Assembly (NCBI GenBank): GCA_965219035.1
Contig: CBDCMR010000003.1
Coordinates: 930,001-994,000 of the forward strand
Direction: 5' to 3'
DNA length: 64,000 bases
Source: CBDCKN01 sp965219035
Lineage (GTDB): Bacteria > Gemmatimonadota > Gemmatimonadetes > Longimicrobiales > Gaopeijiaceae
The position numbers and the translations under genes are program-made. The number at the start of each line of letters is the position of its first letter. Position 1 is the first letter of the stretch. The notes below the pieces were generated by a model that ran no database searches, was not told the origin of the DNA, and saw only the letters and a program-made list of their open reading frames with translations. Shown in pieces: positions 8,397 to 16,111 of the stretch.

Positions 8397-11300
8397 TCAT
8401 GGCGAAGCCTCCGACAGCGTCCGCATCCAGGCTCTGGCCAGTAAGACGATCACCACGGCCGTGAGCACCGCACCGAGTCGCCCACCCGGGTAGAGTGGGG
8501 CGACCATCACCAGAAGCGAGCCCAGCACGGCCGTCGTCCCGAAGATTCCGGGCACGAGGGCCGGAGAGGCGGCTCCAAGGAAAACGATTCCCCAAACCAC
8601 GGCGCCCCCGAAGAGCCCCCACATAGCCCACATCCCAGGGGACTCCTGGAAGGCGCTAGGCGTTTGGAGAAGTCCGATGGTCAGGAACCCGATTGCGATC
8701 AGCGCCATGGGCCCCAGGCGTCCCGAGAAGCGGCGGTACGCCGCCGCAAGTAACAGCATACCGGACGTGGCGAACAAGAACGACGTGACGGCCTCGAGCG
8801 GCTCGTCCAGGAACGGCAAGACCGAAGATGCGGGCGAATAGCTGGGAGTGCCGGGCAGTCCACCCGCCAACGCGGTTGCCGAGGCACCCAGGCCCGCCAG
8901 GAACAGGCCGAGAGCGACGGCGGCCAGCGGAGATGTTTCGTTGCGGGCCTCCGCGCCGAACCACGTGTGCGCCAAGGCGACGGCTAGGCCGATGGCCACG
9001 GCGCCCACGACGGACAAAAGGGTGAGTCCGAAGAGCGCAGTACCAGCCTGCAGACCCCACGGCCGCACGGTGGAGAACCCCGCTACGGTTGTGGGCCAGC
9101 CGTTCGCACTGGACGCCACGTTCGCCACCAAGACGAGCAATGCGACGGGCAGCACGATTCCGCGCGTCAGTTGCTTCCGACCCCAAACTACGATGGCAGT
9201 GACGACCGCGGCACCGAAGGCAATGAAGAGGAGAAGGCCGGCCATTCCCTGGACCACTGACGTCCGGCCGGAAGCCTCACGCTGCGATCGCGCCCACGCC
9301 TCCGGTACGTGCACGAATCGGTATGCGTCTCCCACGGCGTCACCAGTCATTTCGATGATGACCCGTCCCTCGCCCTCCACGTTTCGAAGTATCTCGGGAT
9401 CACGGAAGGTGAACGTCCAATCTCGTCGCGCCGGACGGTTGGTTTCGTCAGCTCCCACTTCGATCGCCGCCGACTCTTCCAGGCCGAACTCTGCCAGGCC
9501 GAATTCGTCCAGCCTTGCGAGAGCCGCTGTCCGGGCCTCGTCCTGCTCGAGGCTCGGGCCGGCTCGGGCCTCCGGTAGGCGGTGAGCCGTGCGGATCACC
9601 TCACCGGTACCGCCGACGTAGACACGGTACTCCTCGACTTGCTCTTCCGGCTCCGCGCTCCAGTCGACGAAGCGAACGACCCAGTGAGGTGGAGCAAGAT
9701 AGCTTCCTATCAGCGCCCGATATTCGTCGGGGCCCGCCTCCTCGAAGACGTATCGGTGAGTCTCTCTCTCCCCCGTAGCACCGTCGCCCACTGGCCCACG
9801 GCCGTTGCGGGCCCGGGCTAGGCTCGACCAGCCCTCGACGTTGGCGCCGGCGGAGGCCATCTCGGCCCGTGCAGCCTCCAGAACTTCCCCTTTCGCAGCG
9901 GTGAAGCGAGCGTGCGGCTCCGCCCGAATGGCCGAAAAAACCCACAGTAATGCGCCGACCGCCCCGAACGCGTACGCGACCCTCGAGGGGACGGGGAGCT
10001 TGCTCGGCCCGGCATCCTCGGCCGCCGGAGCCGCAGCCTCGGGGACGGGGGCCTCTTCCGCCGACGCCTCGCGGGTCTCAGGCGGCGCCCAGGCGCGGTT
10101 GTACGCCCACTCCGGGGCCTCTGGACTGGCCCGTCCCCCCATCCGCGCCCGAAGCACGATGGCGAGCGGAACGAGGCCCACCAGCACGACCATGCCACGG
10201 TCGAAGAGGACCCCCGGCCCTTCAGCCATAAAGAGCAGCGAGGAGATCAACGACAGGTCGTACAGGAAGTGAGTGAAGATGGTAGGGATGAGACCGAAGC
10301 AAAGGTAGATCACGCCCCAGCCGAAGGCGAATGGCGTAAGTTCCACCACTCGGGCGTAGGCCGGTTGCTGGGGGTAGTCCGCATGGCCCGCGGCAAATAC
10401 TAGCGCCTGAAGCGCGATCGCCCCCCAAACCCAGGCGTTTCGCTTGCCGAACCGAGCCCCCAGTAATGCTGCCCCCGCGATCGGAACCGCCCGGAAGATG
10501 CTCTCCTCCCACAGGGCCGCGAAGAGGGAGGTCGACACCGCCTCAAACCACGGTTGGTACGTGGCGAGCAGATCGGGCTGTACCTGGGGGCTCGCCGGGC
10601 TCCACCATCCGCCGAGACGTGAAGTGGCGAGATAGAACAGAACCACACAGCCAATCTCCATGCCGAGGAGCAGATAGGCCCCGACGGTCCGGCCCAGGGC
10701 GGGGGTCGATGCTGCGACGGCAGGGGACCAAAAACGCCACTGCTGCAGGTGATCGGGGAAAGCTCGGCGGCCAAGAGACTCACCTGCCATGAAGAACAGC
10801 GCCAGAAGCGGCGTCCCGAGAAGAGCGATCGCCGCGGCGGTGACAAGCTGCTGCGTCAGGAAAACGCTCCGAGACACGGCCGTGTCGTACTGCATCCAGG
10901 ATAGCGGTAGAGCGTTGACGATGCTCAGGCCGAAGAGGACCGCTGTCAGTGCGCCCCAAAAGAGTGGGGCACGCCAGACGATCCATCTCTTGCGAAGCAG
11001 ATAGGCGGTTCCCGCTACCGCGCCCAGGAGCATGAACAGGAGAGTGAAGACGACATTCGCGCCCAACGAGATGGCCTGGTTGGCGGAGCGCATGTCCGCG
11101 TATCGTTGCGCGAAGGTCTCGGGTACATGAACGAAGTGCCGAACCTCGGACGGTCGATGCCCGGCCACGTCCAATTGAAGACGGATCTCGCCTTCGCCAA
11201 GGTCGACGTCCTGCCGTTCGTAGACGAAGGCGTGGTCCGTTCGGCCCGATGGCAGCGTCTCGAGCGATGACTCGAGCAGCCGATACGCTTCGAGGTCCAC

Positions 11301-11780
11301 GCCCCATTCGGCCGCACCCCGCTCAGCAACTGCTCGGGCTTCTTCATCGGTCAGGTTACCTGCCCCGGGGTCGTCTTCTGGAAGCGAGAGGCGAAAGCCG
11401 TACCGGTCTCCGGAGGGCGTAAACCAAATGCGACTCTCCGCTGCTTCGCCCTCGGCAAACCGGCGGACCGTCCAAACGTACGAGTGGTAGGTCTCCGCCT
11501 CGGCGAGACCGAAGAACACGTCCCTCCCGCCTCCCTCGAGCTCGACGAACGGCTGCGCCAGCGAATCGATCTGCCCGAAGGAAACTGCAGAACGAGCGTC
11601 TCCAGGCCCCCAGCCGTGCAGGTCCGACAGTCGAGCCGCTTCGGCCTCGGCGGTCGAGCGGTCCATCTTGATGTCGAGGGAGACGATGGAGAGGGCGACG
11701 GTGAAGTAGCGCACTCCTACGGTCGCTGAGAGGACGGCCACGACGGCAAACGCCGTCCAGAAAAGCGGGCGGCGAGTCAT
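8397..11780 (-). CDS. CPBP-family (CAAX/ABI) intramembrane metalloprotease with duplicated extracytoplasmic domains
   Basis: This multi-pass membrane protein of 1127 residues contains a type II CAAX-protease/ABI domain. The glutamate motif is in FAALWEESIFRAVP (about residue 425), followed by AAGHADYPQQPAY and the second-histidine region IPTIFTHFLYDL. Family members are about 200-300 residues, so this one is exceptional. One alpha/beta extracytoplasmic domain precedes the protease (about 35-230) and a second copy follows it (about 640-830). Both end in a HFVHVPE/RFVHVPE motif with EIRLQL/RVIIEM before it, and each leads into a transmembrane helix. The remaining C-terminus is about eight more helices. 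Substrate and role are unknown. The gene is intact. Confidence 0.8.
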   Translation of the reverse strand: MTRRPLFWTAFAVVAVLSATVGVRYFTVALSIVSLDIKMDRSTAEAEAARLSDLHGWGPGDARSAVSFGQIDSLAQPFVELEGGGRDVFFGLAEAETYHSYVWTVRRFAEGEAAESRIWFTPSGDRYGFRLSLPEDDPGAGNLTDEEARAVAERGAAEWGVDLEAYRLLESSLETLPSGRTDHAFVYERQDVDLGEGEIRLQLDVAGHRPSEVRHFVHVPETFAQRYADMRSANQAISLGANVVFTLLFMLLGAVAGTAYLLRKRWIVWRAPLFWGALTAVLFGLSIVNALPLSWMQYDTAVSRSVFLTQQLVTAAAIALLGTPLLALFFMAGESLGRRAFPDHLQQWRFWSPAVAASTPALGRTVGAYLLLGMEIGCVVLFYLATSRLGGWWSPASPQVQPDLLATYQPWFEAVSTSLFAALWEESIFRAVPIAGAALLGARFGKRNAWVWGAIALQALVFAAGHADYPQQPAYARVVELTPFAFGWGVIYLCFGLIPTIFTHFLYDLSLISSLLFMAEGPGVLFDRGMVVLVGLVPLAIVLRARMGGRASPEAPEWAYNRAWAPPETREASAEEAPVPEAAAPAAEDAGPSKLPVPSRVAYAFGAVGALLWVFSAIRAEPHARFTAAKGEVLEAARAEMASAGANVEGWSSLARARNGRGPVGDGATGERETHRYVFEEAGPDEYRALIGSYLAPPHWVVRFVDWSAEPEEQVEEYRVYVGGTGEVIRTAHRLPEARAGPSLEQDEARTAALARLDEFGLAEFGLEESAAIEVGADETNRPARRDWTFTFRDPEILRNVEGEGRVIIEMTGDAVGDAYRFVHVPEAWARSQREASGRTSVVQGMAGLLLFIAFGAAVVTAIVVWGRKQLTRGIVLPVALLVLVANVASSANGWPTTVAGFSTVRPWGLQAGTALFGLTLLSVVGAVAIGLAVALAHTWFGAEARNETSPLAAVALGLFLAGLGASATALAGGLPGTPSYSPASSVLPFLDEPLEAVTSFLFATSGMLLLAAAYRRFSGRLGPMALIAIGFLTIGLLQTPSAFQESPGMWAMWGLFGGAVVWGIVFLGAASPALVPGIFGTTAVLGSLLVMVAPLYPGGRLGAVLTAVVIVLLARAWMRTLSEASP

Positions 11781-11909
11781 CGCGTGCCTCCTTGGACCTG
11801 GGATCGTCGGCCGACAACATACCGAGGGGCTGTTCGCCGGCCAATGACGGCTTTATCCCAGTTCTTTGGCTTGGTATACCTGGATAGGCAGTGACACCGA
11901 TAGCGACCG

Positions 11910-12959
11910 CTACGGCCTGAACCGGCCATACTTCACGAGGCGTTGGCGGCCGACTTCCCCGGCGTAGATGTTGCCGTCGAAATCCACACCGAGGAATTCC
12001 ACACCGGTCCCCACCGGCACTTCGGAATCGGGAATGAACGACGTCACCCAGCCGGTCTCGACGTCGCCGATCCGGATCCCCCGCTCCCACCCGGGATTCC
12101 ACCGCTCGCCCGACATCCCGTCGCCCACATACACGACGCCATGCGGATCGACGAACACGGTGCTCGGCCGGCCGAACTGAGTCCACACCGCAAGGAGGCT
12201 GCCCTTCTGATCGAAGATCTGGACCCGATTGTTCCCCCGATCGGCGACGATGATGCGCCCCTGAGCATCGATCGTGATGTCGTGCGGATCGTTGAACTTG
12301 CCGGGATCCCCACTGCGCGCCTCCACGCCGCCGCCCACCTCCAGCAGAAACTCCCCGTCCTTCGAGAACTTGACGATCCGGTTGTTCCCACCGCGATGTC
12401 CGTCGGAGATCCAGATGTCGCCATTCGGCACCACGACGACTCCGGCCGGCCCGTTGAAGTGGCGCGGGCCATAGCCCGAGACCCCGGCCTCTCCCAGGGT
12501 CATCACGACCTCGCCGTCCTGATCGAGCTTGAAGACCTGGTGTCCCAAGCCGCGCTTCAGACCCTCGACCTCACGCGCGTCTCCGGCCGGCGCCCCTTCG
12601 GTCACCCACAGGTACCCGTCGTGGTCCAGGAAGAAGCCGTGTGGGAACGAGAACATCCCCGCGCCGAAGCTCTGCACGACGTTGCCGTCCAGATCAAACT
12701 TGAAAATCGCGTCCTGGTCCGAGTTCGCACAGTGGTTCGCACCGCACCGAGACAGGATCCAGAGGTACTCGCCGTCCGGATCGGGAAAGATGCCGCTCGG
12801 CACTCCGAGCTTCCAGCCGTTCGGCATCTTCTCCCAGCCGTGCACGGCGTGATACGGATTGTTGGCCACCGACTGCGCCTGGGACTCCACCCCCCACATC
12901 GCGATCAACACGGCGACGCCCATCATCAGGACAGGTCCGACTCGACTGTACCGCGACAT
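11910..12959 (-). CDS. Secreted NHL-repeat six-bladed beta-propeller (peptidylglycine lyase-like)
   Basis: The 349 residues begin with a signal peptide (to about 29, ESQAQS). NHL blades follow: FKFDLDGNVVQSFGAG, GPAGVVVVPNGDIWISDG, FNDPHDITIDAQGRIIVADR with GNNRVQIFDQKG, and FLGVDFDGNIYAGE. The spacing and the early motif FPDPDGEYLWILSRCGAN resemble bacterial homologues of peptidyl-alpha-hydroxyglycine alpha-amidating lyase, though many such proteins are plain binding propellers. It is followed closely on the same strand by the chimeric fragment's upstream region, but no operon is evident. Confidence 0.85.
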   Translation of the reverse strand: MSRYSRVGPVLMMGVAVLIAMWGVESQAQSVANNPYHAVHGWEKMPNGWKLGVPSGIFPDPDGEYLWILSRCGANHCANSDQDAIFKFDLDGNVVQSFGAGMFSFPHGFFLDHDGYLWVTEGAPAGDAREVEGLKRGLGHQVFKLDQDGEVVMTLGEAGVSGYGPRHFNGPAGVVVVPNGDIWISDGHRGGNNRIVKFSKDGEFLLEVGGGVEARSGDPGKFNDPHDITIDAQGRIIVADRGNNRVQIFDQKGSLLAVWTQFGRPSTVFVDPHGVVYVGDGMSGERWNPGWERGIRIGDVETGWVTSFIPDSEVPVGTGVEFLGVDFDGNIYAGEVGRQRLVKYGRFRP

Positions 12960-12978
12960 CTTGACCTCCTCGTCAAGC

Positions 12979-13251
12979 TCAAGGAAACCGGAGCGCCACC
13001 AGCGACCCTGGATGGTGCCGATCGGCGATCTGGACGACGATGAATTCTTGCCCGTCGTGCCGGTAGGTCATCATAAACAGCCCGTTACACATCAGGATCG
13101 CCTGCTGCCAGTACCGGGTCATGTCCCGGTTGAACCGCCAGTAGTCGTGCACCTCCTCCTGCTGGGCGCCGGCAGGAACGGGGAGGAGGAGCGCGAGAAC
13201 GATGAGCGCGCAAGGAGGTTGTTTATCGCGACCTCCGTCTCTTGGGGTCAA
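12979..13251 (-). pseudogene. Chimeric scrap: serine hydrolase N-terminus joined to a PQQ-dehydrogenase C-terminus
   Basis: This 90-residue open frame reads as two unrelated pieces. Residues about 15-58 are a signal peptide followed by DYWRFNRDMTRYWQQAILMC and NGLF, the start of 6-aminohexanoate-dimer-hydrolase-like (class C beta-lactamase fold) serine hydrolases. Residues about 60-90 (MTYRHDGQEFIVVQ then GSLVALRFP) match the last blade of PQQ-dependent glucose dehydrogenases. Both families are about 450-700 residues long, so nearly all of each gene is gone. It ends just upstream of the NHL gene. I infer a deletion between two former neighbours. It may still be translated but should not be functional. 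Confidence 0.6.
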
Positions 13252-13271
13252 ATCATACCCAGCGCAAGGCC

Positions 13272-13781
13272 TTACTTAAGGGTCAACTCCTGGCCGGGGT
13301 CGATCCGTACGACGGTGTAAGTAATCGACTCCGGAATCTCGGAAAAATAGTGCGGCGTGCCCGCTGGGATGATGATGATATCGCCTTCGGCAACCTGACG
13401 AGCCACCCCGCCTTCTATGCCGGTACCTGTCCACCCGGGCCCAGACACCATGCGCCGGCGAGCCGTGTTCTCACGCGGCCGCGGATCGAGCAAGCGGCCA
13501 CCAGTGACCAAGGTGCCCGAGCCCTTGAGGACGGTGTAGACCTCGGTGACTGCGCTGTGGATTGTGCCGGCGACGACGTTCGCCGCGGGACCGCGATGGA
13601 CGAGCGCGACGCCGACATGGTGCCCGCCCGCATCGATGGTTCGTATCGGTGTGTCCGTCACGCCGTTCGTGATCGCATTCTCCAAGGCGGCTCGACTGTC
13701 CGCCGCCGTCACGTCAACCGCGGGGATTGAGGTCGAGCTCGCCTGAGTCAGCACGAGCAAGGCTGCAAGAATGTTCGGCAT
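13272..13781 (-). CDS. Secreted cupin-domain protein
   Basis: This is a small beta-barrel protein of 169 residues with a weak signal sequence (MPNILAALLVLTQASS). The cupin core is visible: VHRGP...GTIHSAVTEVYTVLKGSGTL with the first His/Glu ligands, and EGDIIIIPAGTPHYF as the second cupin motif with its His. Metal-bound cupins of this kind serve as dioxygenases, isomerases or binding proteins, and no specific substrate is indicated. The neighbouring chimeric fragment begins 20 bp downstream of its stop. Confidence 0.8.
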   Translation of the reverse strand: MPNILAALLVLTQASSTSIPAVDVTAADSRAALENAITNGVTDTPIRTIDAGGHHVGVALVHRGPAANVVAGTIHSAVTEVYTVLKGSGTLVTGGRLLDPRPRENTARRRMVSGPGWTGTGIEGGVARQVAEGDIIIIPAGTPHYFSEIPESITYTVVRIDPGQELTLK

Positions 13782-14265
13782 GGCCCTCTCCTTGTTGAGG
13801 CAGGCCCTGAAGCTTGGGAATCACCAATCATAGACGGAACAAGGCGTTGCTGCATGGCTCCGGCCTTCGCCGCATGATAGGTGGTGATGCGCCCCCGACT
13901 CGGAGTCAGCACCGATGGGGTACCCTCAGGATCAACTTGGAAGTGCAACACGGACTAGGTGAATGAGTTTGGAGCATGACTCTCCTCCGGGGTGAGCGAT
14001 CCGCTGGAGCGCCCTCGTGGCTTAGAGGGCCGTTATCGTCGCGTCCTTGCATAGGCGAACGGTGAGAGTACACCTTCGCCTCAGAACGGCCTCGCAAGCG
14101 GAGGTCCCTGAGGTCCTTCTGCACCCAATCGGTCGGAAACCGTCGCCCGGGTCGCGCGCACCTCCAACGGGGGCCGCTACCGCGTCGATCGGCCAGATGT
14201 TCTATCGTTATGACGAGCGGGCCGAAGACGGCGGTCTTGTACACCCTGGCTCGGAATGCCTACCT
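13782..14265. other. Intergenic region holding one repeat-family A copy
   Basis: These 484 bp separate the divergent cupin and DUF2652 genes. Apart from the 48-bp repeat at 14005-14052 I see no gene. A plus-strand frame runs from 14047 into the next gene but has no family resemblance before 14266. Confidence 0.5.
14005..14052 (+). repeat. Dispersed repeat family A, full copy 2
   Basis: The 48 bases (TGGAGCGCCCTCGTGGCTTA ... CGTCCTTGCAT) differ from the inverted copy at 23018-23065 at only two positions. The central part contains a short inverted repeat around GAGGGCC. It lies between genes, like the other copies. Confidence 0.7.
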
Positions 14266-15351
14266 GTGTCGCCAATCCAGAAAGGATATCTCCTCCTCGC
14301 CGACATCTCTGGCTTCACGGCCTTTCTGGAGGGCACGGAACTGGATCATGCCCAGGGCGTCATCGAGAACGTCATGCGCACGATCATCGGTGAGCTGACG
14401 CCGGCCTTGCAACTCGCCGAGGTGGAAGGCGACGCGGTCTTCGTATATGGCCTCGAGGAGGGGGTGACGCGCGGGGAGCTCATCTTCGAGCTGGTCGATG
14501 CCACGTATACGGCGTTCCGCGACCTTCGCAGGACCATGAGCCGCAACGCCGCGTGTCCATGCCGGGCTTGTCAGTCCATCGATCATTTGGATCTGAAGTT
14601 CGTCATCCACTTCGGCGACTTCGTGCTCCAGGACGTGACCGGCAGGAGCAAGCCGCTCGGTTCCTCCGTGAACCTCGCTCACCGCCTGCTCAAGAACCAC
14701 GTGACCGAACAGACGGGCTGGCATGCCTACGCTCTCTTCTCGGAGGCTACCCTCGAGCGGATGGGCATAGAGTCGCACGGCATGGGCGAGTTCGTCGAAG
14801 AGTACGACCATCTGAGCGAGGTCAGACTGTTCGGGCTCGATCTCGATGGTCGGTACCTCGACCTGGTCGACGGGCGCCGCGTCCAAGTCGACGCCGAGGA
14901 CTCGCATATCTCCGTCTCGAGGAGGTTCGGCACTTCACCCGCCACGACCTGGGACTGGTTCAACGACCCTGTAAAACGATCGCGGTGGATGCCGGGCTCG
15001 GACTGGCACGCACTGGCGCGCCCCGATGGGCGTACGGGCCGCGGCGCACAAAACCACTGCACGATTTCGAAGGTGCTTGAGCAGGTTCTCGACTGGCACC
15101 CGTTCGACTACTACACAGTGCGATTCAGCAAGGGCCCTTGGCACCTGCTGAGCACGGTCGAGTTCGAGCCTTTCGACGGGGGCACCGAAGTGCGTTGGAA
15201 GCTGCAGGCCGAGGGCCGCCTCCCACGTCCTCTGCTCGTGCTCGCGTGCCACGGCATGGCAAGGTACGGAATCGAGCTCCACGAAGCGCTAAGACGCCTG
15301 ACGGCTCTTCTTCCGGAGCCCGGCTCGGCGCACGTCGACACACCCTCGTAA
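14266..15351 (+). CDS. DUF2652 cyclase-like domain plus SRPBCC domain protein
   Basis: This is a cytosolic protein of about 361 residues. KGYLLLADISGFTAFLEGTE at the very start and VEGDAVFVYG recall the class III nucleotide cyclase fold, but the family (DUF2652) is not known to make cyclic nucleotides. A paired-cysteine segment (NAACPCRACQSID) follows. From about residue 230, SVSRRFGTSPATTWDWFNDP and WKLQAEGRLPRPLL mark a START/SRPBCC ligand-binding domain. I start at the GTG at 14266, just before the conserved region. An ATG at 14197 in the same frame is the alternative, and neither has a strong ribosome site. Confidence 0.75.
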   Translation: MSPIQKGYLLLADISGFTAFLEGTELDHAQGVIENVMRTIIGELTPALQLAEVEGDAVFVYGLEEGVTRGELIFELVDATYTAFRDLRRTMSRNAACPCRACQSIDHLDLKFVIHFGDFVLQDVTGRSKPLGSSVNLAHRLLKNHVTEQTGWHAYALFSEATLERMGIESHGMGEFVEEYDHLSEVRLFGLDLDGRYLDLVDGRRVQVDAEDSHISVSRRFGTSPATTWDWFNDPVKRSRWMPGSDWHALARPDGRTGRGAQNHCTISKVLEQVLDWHPFDYYTVRFSKGPWHLLSTVEFEPFDGGTEVRWKLQAEGRLPRPLLVLACHGMARYGIELHEALRRLTALLPEPGSAHVDTPS

Positions 15352-15602
15352 TGCCGGGCCTGAACCGACAAGTGCACAAATCCACCGCACCCGGTATTCT
15401 CGTCGCTTTCTCCTCCTCCAAGTAGAAATCCCAGCGACCCTATCCGCGAGTACGAGGTCGCGTGTTTCACGGGCCCTCGGCACCCAAAACGGGCAGCTCC
15501 AGGTCTTCGATCTGCTTTCCGGGGCGCCGTCTCAGGCGCTCGTCGACTCGCTGATCGGAGGAAGCGACGCCCCGCAACGCCCCTCCGATCTCACGCTCAT
15601 TT

Positions 15603-16030
15603 TCTACCAACTCACCTCCGCCATGCGGTGATGGGTCACCAGACCGGCCCGGGTGAGTGCTCTTTGAGCGCCCCGATTTTGTTGTCCGGTTGAGGGCAAT
15701 GAGCGTCCACTGTTGCATCCATCCCTCGTGAATCAAGGCTTTCAGGACCCGAGTAGCCGTCCCCTTTCCGCGGTAATCGCCGTGCACGATCACACCAATA
15801 TCAGCCACACCGGGCTGACTAAGACTTGGTCTCAACTCACCCGTAGCAACCAACTGGCGTTCGTCCCTCAGGCAATAAACGGCCTCCTGCCCTACCCAAT
15901 GCGACAAGTAATCCTTCAGCCAAGAGCCCAAACCGTCGGTATGAAGTTGGCTGAAGGACAGCAGCTCATCGAGGCTAGCCAGCGAGGCCTTTTCGAACCC
16001 TTCCCCTTCCCCAAGAGTGATTTTCTGACC
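15603..16030 (-). pseudogene. GNAT acetyltransferase, frameshifted
   Basis: The minus strand encodes a GNAT domain: YCLRDERQLVATGELRP, then the acetyl-CoA-binding loop DIGVIVHGDYRGKGTATRVL. The expected last part (NRGAQRALTRAGLVTHHRM, ending in AEVSW and a stop at 15603) lies in a different frame, so a single-base change near 15690 separates them. In the unshifted frame the protein runs on as low-complexity arginine-rich sequence to 15467, which is a sign of misreading. The start is not clear; the upstream end overlaps the non-coding lead-in of the GspE-like gene. It is either a pseudogene or a sequencing error. Confidence 0.65.
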
Positions 16031-16111
16031 CCGGTTGTTCCTTTGGATTGTGGTATAGCAGCGCGTGGACCTCGACCGTTTTGTGTTGGTCCAGGCACAG
16101 ACCGAAGAATT

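Noticed and set aside
15467..15602. C-terminal continuation of the GNAT frame
   Set aside because: Arginine-rich sequence without family resemblance; the true GNAT end is in another frame with a stop at 15603.
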